A stretch of DNA of 64,000 nt from Letharia columbiana (Eukaryota > Ascomycota > Lecanoromycetes > Lecanorales > Parmeliaceae), in NCBI RefSeq assembly GCF_014066305.1, contig NW_023501039.1:620001-684000 (forward strand), written 5' to 3'. Positions 44,291 to 55,265 of the stretch are shown here, in pieces (within the stretch, counting starts at the first letter, position 1; the number at the start of each line of letters is the position of its first letter). The notes under the pieces are model-generated. The model worked only from the letters and a program-made list of their open reading frames with translations. It was not told the origin of the DNA and ran no database searches. The position numbers and the translations under genes are program-made.

Positions 44291-46168
44291 TTAATAATCA
44301 AAGTCCTCGTAGACAGTCGTCTTCCCCGGTAGCCAAGCCAATAGCGATTCACGTAGTGTACCTCCTGTACACAGATACCATATCGATGACCCGTCTCGAT
44401 GTCCTTCGACATCGGAAGCTACCATACGTCTAGTGGCGATGTGAACGCCGTAAACCTCAAGCATTTGAATTTGGAGGTTACTTTCTGGGGGTGACTGTTC
44501 GCTGAGTCTAGATATGAATATTCTTGTGGACGCACCCAACTCGGGACAACGCTCGATAGTATCGATTACTAACCCAATGTCATGGACGTTGATTGCCCAA
44601 AATAGCTGTACGCGTGCCAAGTCCAAAGTATGTAGTTGGGCAAGAAGAGGCGTAATACCGATACCACCAGCGACGAATGGAACCATGCCCTTAGAGCCTT
44701 GTTGAATGGTGAAGCTGCCTCCAAAGCCTTTCAGTGGGACTTCGAGTCCAGTGCGTACGTTTTGTCGGAACAAGAAATTTGTGACAGTCCCAACGTTCCG
44801 AATTGTGATTTCGAACTCATCTTCCGGGAGCTCACCAGGTGATGACGAGACCGTGAAGGTCCGTACGAAGTCATCGTTCAAGCTCTTTGGATCATCGTCC
44901 CGCATGTGGCTGTAGCCCACTGATAATTCGTCTTCAAAAGCTAGAGCCACGTACTGGCCTGGCGTCCAACGCCCTGACGCTTCAGAATCACTTATGCTAA
45001 ACCGGAAGCGTGCAATTGTGGGAGCAAGCCGATCTCTCGCCAAGAATTTCGCATGGACCACCTTGCTGTTGTTGGTCTGTGCATCGGCTATGGCTTTTTC
45101 CGCGGGAAGATAACGGACGGGAGGATTGTATGGCGATCGCTCGAGATTGTCGCCTCGGAAAGACAAGCTATTTTTAACGAAGCGAGCTGCCAATACGTGC
45201 AATTTTACAACGAGGTTGGACCGGGAAAGAACGGTCGGTGCCTCTTTGCCAAGCACAATCTCAGTGGTAGTTGTAAGATACAGAGCGTCTCCGCTGTCAA
45301 AGTCTGGGAAGATCAAACCAGCCTGAGGAGTTGTGTACAGATTCCCCAGTGTCTGATACAACCTGTTACCACTCAATTCCGGGTACACCAGAACGGACTC
45401 AAACGCATTGTTCTTCGCCACACGAACAAAGCCTGGTTGCCCACCACGATGGTTTGTTCCCATGTTCGATTCATGATTCGATGAAGAAAGGAAGAACATG
45501 TCAGCCTTAGCGATCAGCCTTAGAGCCGGCTCAGGCAAAGGAAGGGTATCGGACAGCAGCAAAGGTTCCGGCAGAGATGGAACTATTTGTTTTTGGTTCA
45601 AGTACTTGGGACAATTGCCTGTATTCTCACTTAGCCTGAAGGTAAACCACGCCTATCATTACGTACCTAAGCTTTGCTGGATAGCGAAGACTAACTGGAC
45701 CTCCGCCGCACCACTTTCATCTGCGTCTGCTTCCCGTGTATGATATCCAAGAGCACCAGCAACCATCTTTCCTGACAACTTTACCCTGCCTCTCGTCGCT
45801 AGATGTATTCCCAGAGCCGAGACCAACCGTCCATCCCCTTTCTCTTCGTGGACTTCCCCATCTTTTTTGTCGCCCAACAAAATTCCAATCACGGGATCAA
45901 ACGTCCGATCAACTAAAGTCTTCACCACGATGATGGATTGGCCCAAAGACCTTGCAAAACCTGGTTCGCCACCCAGCAACGTAGTCCAAGGACGTCCTTC
46001 AGCATCCAACGTACCAATGGCTAGTAACGAGGAAATATGTAGTACGCGCCTAGCATACGGACTGAGGCCAGGAGATGTAGGATTGTCACCATCAGGGACA
46101 CGGAGGAGTGACCGCATTTGCTTCTCCCCTTCATGGAAGCGAATTGGAGCTGTGTGTATGGGCACCAT
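44291..46168 (-). CDS. PNPOx-like FMN domain fused to FAD/NAD(P) ferredoxin-reductase-type oxidoreductase
   Basis: Two exons, 46168-45667 and 45618-44291 (48-bp intron), give 609 aa. N-terminal half: split-barrel FMN-binding fold of pyridoxamine-phosphate-oxidase type (ISSLLAIGTLDAEGRPWTTL LGG, then ADMFFLSSSN and NMGTNHRGGQPGFVRV in the second barrel strand set). C-terminal half: FNR-type module with FAD motif RTFTVSSSPGE, GQYVALAF, and NAD(P) motif FVAGGIGITPLLAQL. There is no C-terminal 2Fe-2S cluster motif. Likely a soluble NAD(P)H-dependent reductase; substrate unknown. ATG 46168 is the first in-frame ATG. Divergent from POF7 with a LINE relic between. Confidence 0.85.
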
Positions 46169-46931
46169 GGCGGCTTTTCTTGAAAGAAAAAGCGACGGCA
46201 AGGACGACCTCAAACATTATCTTGAACAGATAGTACACTGTTCAACAACGACCCGATTGTTGGGGAGTTAAGCCACTTAATGTAGATAATTTCGCTGTTG
46301 CGAATCCAGACCCTAAAAACCGTAGAGCCATGGTTCAGTAATCCAGGAACTTCAAACTGCAATTGTCAGCATCTACAAACTCTATGATGTACTTGTGGAA
46401 TGATCAGCGGTTCATGCTAAGATTCACTGGCCGTACCGTACGAGTATGCAGTGATAGTGATGGCGATAGTGGTATTCATCCAACCTTCACGCCTATGAGG
46501 TTTATGCCACACAATATATAATAGGTTTCCACTCAGAAGTTTCCGGATCCCACCCGCTTGTTGATTCGGATCTGCATATACTCACCAGCTTGTTTGCGGG
46601 GTTCGTGCGCGGGGCGGATCGCCGCTTGGTTGTTGGTAAAAATCGCAACCGGGGTGCCGCCGCTGTCGATAGTGGCCATGTCCAAGGCCATGAGGATGCC
46701 GTAGAGCTCTCCAAAGTAGACTGTGTAGCCGGTGTCGGGGCCTGGATATGCACTTTTGGTATCGGCGACGATGAGACCAATTCTTGAAGGGTAGAATCAT
46801 CATGAGCACTGCGGCGCGAAACTGATGTAGTATGCAGGGGAAACCCTTTTCCGTCTCCGAAGGTGCCGCTCTTGGCATTGTTTTGAGACCGCACTCAATC
46901 ACGGCGACTTTAGTTCAGTCGATACCGCAAC
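46169..46931. other. Divergent intergenic holding a LINE relic
   Basis: About 760 bp. The central part (46533-46800) is an RNase H remnant described separately. The rest is presumably the promoters of the oxidoreductase and POF7 genes. Confidence 0.55.
46533..46800 (-). mobile_element. Relic of LINE retrotransposon RNase H domain
   Basis: On the minus strand one frame reads AYPGPDTGYTVYFGELYGIL, MALDMATIDSGG, PVAIFTNNQAAIRPAHEPRK and QAGEYMQIRINKRV, ending at a stop at 46533. TVY-GELxGI...ALDMA and FTNNQAAIR.....RKQAGEY match the RNase H domain at the C-terminus of fungal Tad-type LINEs (AEL...FTDNQAA). No reverse transcriptase or other ORF is nearby, so this is a short fragment. It abuts the POF7 start. 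Confidence 0.7.
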
Positions 46932-48539
46932 ATGGCTGGAGACACGGCCGAGGAGCTTGAGATATTTCGCCAACAATGGCAACAAGAGGTAACGCAGCGT
47001 GCAAAGGGAGCAACAAACGCATCAGTCAATATACCTGCACGACCGCCACGGCCATCACAGAGTAGCAGTGGAGCAGCCCCTCCACTGATTCGCAGGCAGA
47101 CCAGAGAAGCAGAAGAGTACCCCGAAGACCTTGGAGAAGAGAGTCATCATGATCTAGAAGACAAGGATGAGGAACGAAGATTAGGGGAAGCTGGAGAAAG
47201 AAAACACCCAAGCAACAAACGAGAACCACGGTCGGCTTTAGATCACTATGAGCTGGCAGTTGAGAGGGAGTCGGAAGGTAGTCTGGGGGACAGCTTGAAC
47301 CATTACCGGAAAGCCTACAGGGTACGCATCGACCGATTCCAATTAGATAAATGTCCGTTATTGACCCAAATCCAGCTCGATGCAGGCGTCGACCGCATCT
47401 ACAAGAACAAGCACTTCCCGCCCTCGTCCTTTAAGTCGAAACCGACCAACCCCAACCCATCAAATGCCGCTGTAACTGTCCCAAATCCTGCTCACCACTC
47501 CCTAGACGGGCCCCCCGCCTCGACCATATCCGAGCTCATAGCCTCCTTCTCCTCCCTACCAATACCAGTGCTGGAAGTACCCACAGACAAGTCCCCCCAA
47601 CCGTCATGTCCTCTCTCAACGATTCCTTCAGAGATTCTCATCAACGTCCTCCTTCAAACAGCGATCATCGACGTCGCCTCCTTTGCCCGCCTCTCCCTGG
47701 TCTGCAAACGCTTCGCCTATCTAGTCGCAACCGAAGATCGAATATGGAAACGTGTTTGCCTAGGCCCTGAATTTGGTTTCAGTGCTATGCACTACAATTG
47801 GACCTGCACTATCACCGGCGGCCCCCTCCCACTCTCCGTGGTCGACCTCGACGCAGACCTCGACTCACTTGAGCTCTCAGATACCACTCCTCTCCCGGAT
47901 CCATTTGCCTTGTCGCCCACCTACCCATCCTACCGTTACATGTTCCAAAAGCGGCCCCGCCTCCGCTTTAACGGCTGCTACATCAGCACCGTAAACTACA
48001 TCCGTCCCGGCGGCAACACCGCCAGCCAGGTCACATGGAATACCCCCGTCCACATCGTAACCTACTACCGCTACCTACGGTTCTTCCGTGATGGGGGGTG
48101 CGCATCCTTACTTACGACCAGCGAACCCGCAGACGTAGTGCACTATCTCACCAAAGAGAACATGCACACTCGCCACGCGGGCGGTCTGCCAAGTGCCGTC
48201 ATGAACAACTGCCTTCGTGGCAGGTGGAAGCTCAGCGGTGATCCATATCACACTACAACCGGCGAAGAGGGCCACAAAGAAGAAGTCGGCGAAGAAGGCA
48301 CTATTCACATTGAAACCGAAGGCGCAGACGCTGGCCACGCTAATCCAAAGTACATCTACAAAATGGCTCTTCAGCTCAGGAGCGCTGGTAGGAACGCAGG
48401 TGCTACAAGAAATAACAAGCTGGTATGGATGGGCTATTGGAGCTACAACAAGCTCACAGACGATTGGGCGGAATTTGGGCTGAAGAACGACAAGGCCTTT
48501 TTCTGGAGTAGAGTGAAAAGCTATGGGATTGGTGAGTAA
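46932..48539 (+). CDS. POF7: F-box protein Pof7/Hrt3 (FBXO9 family)
   Basis: Single exon, 535 aa. SCF ubiquitin-ligase substrate adaptor, homologous to fission yeast Pof7, budding yeast Hrt3 and human FBXO9. Seen: an acidic N-terminus, a MIT/TPR-like helical pair (ALDHYELAVERESEGSLGDS LNHYRKAYRV), then the F-box (LSTIPSEILINVLLQTAIID VASFARLSLVCKRFAYLVAT) near residues 230-275 and the family's C-terminal domain with W-K-R-VC, YRYMFQKRPRLRFNGCYIST and NTPVHIVTYYRYLRFFRDG. The end (FWSRVKSYGIGE) matches the family. A long low-complexity linker separates the helical and F-box parts. Confidence 0.93.
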   Translation: MAGDTAEELEIFRQQWQQEVTQRAKGATNASVNIPARPPRPSQSSSGAAPPLIRRQTREAEEYPEDLGEESHHDLEDKDEERRLGEAGERKHPSNKREPRSALDHYELAVERESEGSLGDSLNHYRKAYRVRIDRFQLDKCPLLTQIQLDAGVDRIYKNKHFPPSSFKSKPTNPNPSNAAVTVPNPAHHSLDGPPASTISELIASFSSLPIPVLEVPTDKSPQPSCPLSTIPSEILINVLLQTAIIDVASFARLSLVCKRFAYLVATEDRIWKRVCLGPEFGFSAMHYNWTCTITGGPLPLSVVDLDADLDSLELSDTTPLPDPFALSPTYPSYRYMFQKRPRLRFNGCYISTVNYIRPGGNTASQVTWNTPVHIVTYYRYLRFFRDGGCASLLTTSEPADVVHYLTKENMHTRHAGGLPSAVMNNCLRGRWKLSGDPYHTTTGEEGHKEEVGEEGTIHIETEGADAGHANPKYIYKMALQLRSAGRNAGATRNNKLVWMGYWSYNKLTDDWAEFGLKNDKAFFWSRVKSYGIGE

Positions 48540-49039
48540 GTGGAGCGTGGCTGTGAGTTGAAAGACGGGGTTGCGTGGGGGTAGGATGAAGCGCAAAAGC
48601 GCTACTTACGATGGGATGACAGATGACTTGATGCATATTTCACATTTCCGATCTAGAGCCTACAAATGCATATACGGCTCGGATCGAAAAAGATGACTTG
48701 ACAGCCCTGTTTCAGATCGCGCGCACTTGAAGCGTATTTGCTCAAACCGAACAAGCAATGTTTTGCGCCCCCTCTTGCTCTGCAAGATGAGGCAATTATG
48801 TACTTTTCGCTGACGCTCTCTGTACATGCTCATGCCACCCAATCAGCCGCCGAAATCTTCAATTGAAGAACCCCCACGTCCTTCAACCCAACCCGAACGC
48901 TCCCGCGTTGAAACGAGTCTATCCGCCGATGCTCAACGCCGAAGTTGCTCCTTGATCTTATTCCAGATCATGCTGCTAACCTCAGAGGGTAGCCCCTGTT
49001 TCAAAATTCCAATCAATCATAAACGTTCATCAAAACTCG
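48540..49039. other. Intergenic, convergent, 500 bp
   Basis: 3' flanks of POF7 and the C2H2/RING gene. Nothing recognised. Confidence 0.5.
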
Positions 49040-50663
49040 TCAGCGCAGCTCCAATTGAAATGCCTTATACCGTGGCCCCAGCACCTGGCACTTCGGACAA
49101 GGCCTTGGTCTGCCCATATGCTGCTCACTACTCAGCCTATAGATGCAATCGCTACAGAACCCGCTGATACACTCGGTGCACGCATAGCTGTCTTTCAGCA
49201 CGCTCAGTCTTCTACAACCCGCACAGTATATCTGCACCGGCTGGCTATAAAACGTTGGTGAAGTGGTATCCGAGGAGTTTGACAAACCTGCAGAAGGTAT
49301 GTGAAAATTGCGGCCGGATGATTGAGTTGAGGTGGAGGAGTCGAGCGATGTCTCGACTGAGGGAAATAGCCTGGGACCGGTGAAGGAGTGTGAGGATGGT
49401 GGCGTGAGGGCCCTATGGAGCGGCGATGCTTTGTAAGATTGGTTGTTGTGGGACACGCTGGAGAAGGGCGGCATGGAGGCGCGTTTAACTGAGGAGGGCG
49501 ACTGCGGTATCTGTTGTAGGGTGAGTGGGCGGAAAGGAGGGACAATGTTGATCTGCCGGAAGGTCTTACAGGCGTCATGTCTCGATCAGAGTCTGCTTCT
49601 GTAGCGGAAGTTGCTGCATCAATCAAATCTTCCCACCTCTTGCCCATTGCGGCCGCTGCTGCCGCACCTGGCGGTTCTGCAGAAAATGCTTTCCTTCCCT
49701 CTATGCTTAATCTCCTCGAATAATCCTTTGATTTCGTCTTTTCGTGCTTGGGCTTCCGGCTGTTCTGGGTTATCGAAGACTTTCGAGGCCTATTGGCTTT
49801 TTCTTTTCTTTGTATGGAGTCTTTCCTTTGCAGGGGAGGTAGGGTGGAGGAGCGTCCAGGCGGTGAATGTGCCATCATTGAAGGAAGCAACTCTCTGGGT
49901 CTTGGCGAGTGGAATGGATGTATCAATTGCTGGTTGAGATGGTTTTGGATGGGAGGAAGTTCAATCGAAGGACGCATTGGTGGTTGACCCGCTTCATTCT
50001 CGGAGGCGTAGTCCTGCAGGGCGACCGTCAGTTGCCATTCGAGGTCTCAATGGAGGTTCAACTGCTCCGAAGAGACTACTCACAGCCTCCGAACCCCACT
50101 CTGAGTGCGGTTGATGGCTGTGAAGCTGCGCTAGGGCAACGGCGGCTGTAGCTGCAGCTGGGTATTGGTCTTCCAACGTTCGAGGAGGTGCGGGAGAGCT
50201 TCGCATGATGTATGCATCTCTATCGTGACCATAGACTGAACCATCAGCATCGGACCTTACTTGCCGGGGTTACTAGCATACCTGAATTGCCGAATGGCTG
50301 GGTCGGTGGAGGTGGAGGTGGAGGTGGAGGTGGAGGCGGTTGTGGGCGCTCCGACGGCGGGGTGTTGATCATGAGCTGGAAGCTCTCTTCGGTCGCAGGT
50401 AGCTTTGCAATATAGTGTTCCGGGTGTGCCCTTCGTATGTGCTCTTGCATCGACCGATACCGCTTCTCCTATAGATCAATTGGTGGTCAGCTTTCGTTGA
50501 GTCCAAGCTGAGTGAAATTCGCCCATTGTTTACGAGTCGCAAAGCTTACTCCCAGGCATCTTTTCCGACAGTTCGACCCATCATGGTTTCTCAATGGACA
50601 GACAACCTCGTTATTGACATCAGATGCCGGGAAAGAGCTTGTAAAGGAAGTCTTCGGTGGCAT
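49040..50663 (-). CDS. C2H2-like and RING-type zinc finger protein, conserved in filamentous fungi
   Basis: Five exons, 50663-50550, 50468-50282, 50235-50084, 50013-49570 and 49510-49040, give 455 aa. N-terminus: VCPLRNHDGSNCRKRCLG then EKRYRSMQEHIRRAHPEHYI, a C...C...H...H zinc-finger-like unit split by intron 1, followed by PATEESFQLMINTPPSERP. A run of 12 prolines (50307-50341) and a long disordered linker with basic patches follow. C-terminus: IYCAGCRRLSVLKDSYACTE CISGFCSDCIYRL...RPCPKCQ, a RING-like cross-brace, ending YKAFQLELR. First in-frame ATG is 50663; homolog-like starts are similarly short. Probably nuclear and possibly an E3 ligase (inference). Confidence 0.85.
50307..50341. repeat. 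GGT/GGA trinucleotide tract encoding polyproline
   Basis: Repeating GGTGGA units on the plus strand; minus strand encodes 12 consecutive prolines in the zinc finger protein. Confidence 0.85.
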
Positions 50664-51275
50664 GCCTGGCGGCTGTGGATCTAACGATCGTTTGTCTGCA
50701 GGCAAGCGTGTTCAGCGAGGATCAGCTTCCAGGTATTTATTATATGGTAAGAATGCTGCTTGTTAAAGACTAATTGGCGTTAAGGACAGACGAAAAGTAT
50801 GTAGAGTAAGGTAAGCTTGAAGCTGCGATTGAGGGAAGGAGTGAGTGGCATGTTAGCATCTTGTGGGAAGCTTGGAACGGCATGTGGTGGTTGGTGGGGA
50901 CTAGTAGCTTTATCGATAGCCTCTGTGAGGGGCATTTTTGTCCTTAGACTTTTAGGTACTTAGAGCTAAGCACCCTTGTAGATCGACACCCTGGTAATAT
51001 TGAATACCTAGGTATTAATGGCTGGAAAGGAAAGCTTGCATAAATATTGCATCACGTGTACTAGTACCGGGTAGTGCGGAGTAGCTCTTTGACATTCAAT
51101 GCTTGGAATCAATATTTAATGTTTTTTCTTCCTTTCTTTTTTCTTCGATCCATGTACTGACTACACTTTTGAGTTGCATTGCATTGTGCATGAATTATAA
51201 CACATTCAATAGAGTAGAGATGGTATACCTGAACGCCAAGCGCTAAATAGTTGCAAAACATCTACCTTTCGACTC
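50664..51275. other. Intergenic, about 610 bp
   Basis: Promoter of the zinc finger gene and 3' flank of AOX. AT-rich with no repeat or ORF of note. Confidence 0.5.
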
Positions 51276-52522
51276 TCAGATCACCTCTTCTCTGTTCCAA
51301 CCTGTTGGTTTGATATTCTCGATTCCCTTAGATGGATGTGGTCGGACCGGGTCCTCGTACTCGCTGACGAAAGGATTCGGGTCATTCTTTTGCTCGAGGT
51401 TGCCCAGGGTATGGTTGACCTCCCTATGCTTGGCCTCGTCGGCCCGAATGTACAACAGCAGATCTCGCATCGTTCGATGACCCTCCGGCATGTTCCAGTA
51501 TCTGACAGCGATCTCTGGTGCCTCAAGCTGCTGCCATTTGGGAAGCCTTCCGGCCTCAATATCATGAATTGCACGGGTGTATGTCAGGACCGCTTCCTCC
51601 TCCAGGTACCCGACGAACCGGTGGCATGCCCGAGGGAAGAACAAGTAGCTCATGAAGAACATGTTATAGAAGACGCCTTGCGCACCGATGATCATTGTCT
51701 TCATGAATCGGCCTGGTTCGGCCATCTTCATGAACGTTAAAAGGTGCATGCGTTCGTTGTAGGCTTCTTCTAGGAGGGTTTCAATCCTATTACCATCGTC
51801 AGTCAGCCACAGTCTAGAAGAATGACCAGCTGATGCTTACCATCCGTTGTCTCTTTTCAACCGCCGTAGGCTGTGCAGATGCCGTACCGAGCCAGCAACC
51901 ATGCCGGGGACTCCAGCGACGCTTTCGAGGAAGAGGAACCTGATGAGCCATTTCCGCTCGGTCATTGGTGATGGACCAAACCAGCTCTTGACTTTGCTGA
52001 GCCCGAGCCAACTGCCCATCTTCTTGGCCTCTTCGGTCGGATGACTATAGCCTGTGGCGGTGTCCATACCAAATCGCAACAGGCTCACCATAGACAACGC
52101 CCAAACGTCGGACCAGGTCTTCTTCTCGCGGTGGGCTACTTGAATAGCATTCATCTGTTGTTCCGTGTAACTGGCTCGATGTTAGTTGTATGGGTACGTT
52201 GCGTTGACGACACAAGGGTTCCTTGGTATTGCCAACAACATATGGTGGGTACTTACACCGGGTGGTGCCATGCTGGACGGGTGATTTTAATATTCTTGGT
52301 GTCGGCTGGAGGAAAATACTTCTCCTTGAACTGTGTCCGAGGAGTGGTGGTAAAGTGTCGTTTCGATGGCCGCCCAGGGCGCTGGACCAGGCAATAGTTC
52401 GCACAGGGTCTGAAGCACGTAAAGCCTGATCCATCGACGAGGGTATGGACGGCGTGTGAGAGTTGTGCTGCAGCTCCTTTGTTGACAAGGACTGTTGTTG
52501 TGGGTTTTGCATTTGCATACAT
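51276..52522 (-). CDS. AOX1: Alternative oxidase, mitochondrial
   Basis: Three exons, 52522-52257, 52170-51841 and 51786-51276, give 368 aa. Cyanide-resistant ubiquinol oxidase on the matrix face of the inner mitochondrial membrane. N-terminus carries a transit-like stretch ending near [19 protein letters not shown]. All diiron ligands are present: E171 in [15 protein letters not shown]210 and H213 in [12 protein letters not shown] near 262 in [11 protein letters not shown], and E316 and H319 in [12 protein letters not shown]. The fungal [20 protein letters not shown] block spans intron 1. Fungal AOX is usually induced by respiratory inhibition; I did not identify a specific regulatory site. 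Divergent from VPS71. Confidence 0.96.
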
Positions 52523-53239
52523 ATGTGATGCAGGTACCGGTATCAATATAGGTTATGAGGATATCTCAAGAGGTTCGATTTAAGAGTATATGTTGAGGGT
52601 TGTTTAATGAAGAATAGGTAGTATGTATGAGTGAGCTAGATAGTAGGAGAACAAAGCAAACAAGGGTTTGCCGCTTATGTATGATTCACCTCCCCGAGCA
52701 ATATTCGCAACAGCTCCACAAAACAAAGGCATCTGTCACGCGCTAGGGCATTACTTCATTAAAGTAAGGCCCTGATGTGTAAGCGGGAAAAACCGTTTCG
52801 CCGACGTGTGCTATACGAGATTGCCCAATGAAATAGAAAGGAAATAGGCATACCGTAGCAATAGAGTACGAGCTCCGCCACTCTTGATATCGACATATTC
52901 CGAACCTCGCGAGGACCGAACGGATTTTCCGTGGCTCCGACTTTGGCTTGGCATTGTCAGGACCGGGAGAAATCGGATTCGACCCCTTTCACTTTCAGCA
53001 TGCGAAGGCACCACCACTGAAGTTGCAATCAGCCTCGTGACCCTCACCAAGTTGACGGATTATTGAATACAAGGCAATCTGGAGTGAAAGTCATCTTGAT
53101 GCAAAGGAACAGAGGATCGAAGAGCCCGTCGACAGTTTGATGCATGTCGTTGCCGAGGTTTAACCATTTTTTTAGTCTACATCATTCCCGCTGAACATAC
53201 TCAGCGAAACCTTATCAAAGCTGGCTTCAGGCCGCCGGA
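52523..53239. other. Divergent promoter region, AOX1 and VPS71
   Basis: About 720 bp. No family-like ORF. A minus-strand frame at 53050-52811 lacks any recognisable domain. I looked for and did not find a tRNA here. Confidence 0.5.
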
Positions 53240-54104
53240 ATGCCTCAGATCGAAGTGCTTGCAAACTCGACTTCGATTAGGGCGCCAGGCTACACTCTGG
53301 TCCCTGACCATGGACAAGGCACCGTTCAAGCAGCCGTACAGCCAACAGTCGGTCGGAATAAACGCGGTACCAGATTCGCAGGAACCGCTGGCGCAGATAC
53401 CACGGTCGCTCAACAGAATGCTGTCCTGAAGCACTTGACCGACCTGGACAAAGACAGTCAAAGGGATGTCCAGATCGTTGTGCCATCAAAGCAGAGGGAG
53501 AGCGCGGGGAAAGGTTGAATGAACATTGGATACTTTTATTGGTGGGACTGGGAGGTTTCTGACTGGGCAAGCAGTACAGAAGAAGACCACGACGAATGTC
53601 CGCCGCATACTCATGTCCCAAAAGACGTTTGCCAACCATCTTGCCGATGAGGAGGCATTCCTTGCCCTACAACAGCAGCATCCATCCTCTGCCGCCCCTC
53701 GGGTACCAGCTCTGAAACCTTCCAGATCTACGCCGAACATGAAACGCTCTTCGACGTCAGAAGTGCAGTCCACAAATGGGGGACCCTCGCAAACAGGCAC
53801 TGTACGTGCTGGTGGAATTGTCAACTCACGAGCCAAAGATCCTCTGGACGATGAGCCGTTGCTCAAATCTCAGGTGCCCTCCGCGCCGTCAGACGAAGTA
53901 ATGGAGGCCCTTCTTTCAGGTCCTGCGCTATCCTACAATGCCGCCCGCGCAGCGCCTCCGCCTCCGGGGAAACCTCAAAGACACTTCTGCGAAATCTGTG
54001 GATATTGGGGCACCATCAAATGCATGAAGTGTGGAGCTAGGGTGTGTGGACTAGAATGCAAAGGCGCGCATGACGATGGACGATGCCTCAAATTCTACGC
54101 CTAA
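53240..54104 (+). CDS. VPS71: Vps71/ZNHIT1-type HIT zinc finger subunit of SWR1
   Basis: Two exons, 53240-53513 and 53575-54104 (61-bp intron with CTGAC branch point), give 267 aa. Vps71/Swc6 is a subunit of the SWR1 remodeler that deposits H2A.Z. Family blocks: RNKRGTRFAGTAG near the N-terminus, LTDLDKDSQRDVQIVVPSK, and NVRRILMSQKTFANHLADEE just after the intron. The C-terminal HIT zinc finger is complete: HFCEICGYWGTIKCMKCGAR VCGLECKGAHDDGRCLKF. Without the intron the upstream frame stops at 53516. Confidence 0.92.
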
Positions 54105-54385
54105 GGGCTTGACGGTAAGCTCTCGAAAGGGCCGAAGATTGCTCTACGAGTAAATAAGAGCCGAGGGAATGGGTAGGAAAAGAATGGGTCAAAAATCATG
54201 ATTAGAGGGAGACCTCGTAAATATGAAGTCTCACTGCGTCAATATTGCAGGCAGGCAAGATCTCAAGAAAAGTGACAGTACCTACTTTTAAAACACAATG
54301 AGTTCAACCAAGGAAGAGGCTTTTTTTGCGGTTTCGGGCTCAATATGTATTGTTTCCCGTCTGGGAACAGCTTCTATAGGAGAGA

Positions 54386-54430
54386 GTAGCAAAAGTCATG
54401 CATAGAGAGAAACTCAATTCACAGCAAGAG
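54386..54430 (+). repeat. Dispersed repeat copy (GCAAAAGTCATGCATAGAG core)
   Basis: Shares about 40 bp with the right end of the MITE-like element at 63548-63846 (reverse orientation): both read GTAGCAAAAGTCATGCATAG, then AGA and a CAATTCAC string. Weaker copies of the core occur at 7081, 55985 and 59511. Confidence 0.65.
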
Positions 54431-55025
54431 CAAGCTCCCCTTCTTTTCATTTACGCATATCTGGATGGATATTAATTGGAATAAACTGGCTGTTTCAATT
54501 CGAGAATGTTGAATAGAGAGGATTAACTGCACCAAAGCATTCCATTCGCAGATAAAATAACGGTCTTCTGCAGAGAACTCCGTCAAAGCGACAAGAGAGG
54601 GTGCCATCACTGACGCCTGGGCAGCCTGTGGATCCCGTTGCGGCGTCTCCTCACCATCCCAAAACCTTTGTTTCACGACAAGTATATAAAACCCCAGAGT
54701 TGATACGTCCCTCGGGCACCAAACAGCTCACGTCATGTCCACGCCGAGTCCGATGGCAACTCCGAGCATCGAGCTAGCCACTAACGGTTATGTGATCAGC
54801 ATGGCCTCAGGAAGCTGATGGGGTCCGAGTCTTGTGAGAGTGTAGACGATGCGTAGTCACTCGCTATGACATGGGAACCTGACGAGTGTAGGTTCTACAA
54901 GTCGGAGCCTGTACCAAAGAGACGCGAGGGTATCGCGGCAGGATTTGTTGCAGCAGGCACAGGAAAAGCCCGTTCTCTACCGTAAGTTCCTCTTGGTCTG
55001 GGCTCGATATGTTTTCTGATCCGGG

Positions 55026-55265
55026 TCAGACCAATTGGTGGAAAGCGTAGTGTCGTTCGAGTCCCTTAAACTCCCTCGTCACCGGATCTTCAGAGGATTT
55101 GCGGGTCATATACTGGACAAAGTGCCAGTACGCCCAGAAGAGTTGGGGTTCCTCGAGCAAAGCGCCGATCTCGTCGCCCTTGTCGAACGGAAGGAGCGAG
55201 CGAGGGAGGTTGGTTGAGAGAACCGTGTCTTGGCATTTGCCAATCAACGTACTTGGCCTCGACAT
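55026..55265 (-). CDS. Possible small ORF, unknown
   Basis: ATG at 55265, 79 codons. Composition is protein-like with aromatic residues (LFWAYWHFVQYMT) and a charged C-terminal part. No family, no confirmed exon upstream. Could be the last exon of a decayed gene. Low confidence. Confidence 0.25.
   Translation of the reverse strand: MSRPSTLIGKCQDTVLSTNLPRSLLPFDKGDEIGALLEEPQLFWAYWHFVQYMTRKSSEDPVTREFKGLERHYAFHQLV

Noticed and set aside
52811..53050. Possible tRNA or small gene in the AOX1-VPS71 promoter
   Set aside because: A GGATTCGACCCC string hinted at a tRNA B box, but no matching A box or cloverleaf pairing could be drawn; the minus ORF has no family.
55040..55080. GTTCGAGTCC string as a tRNA T-loop
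   Set aside because: Flanks do not pair as acceptor and T stems.
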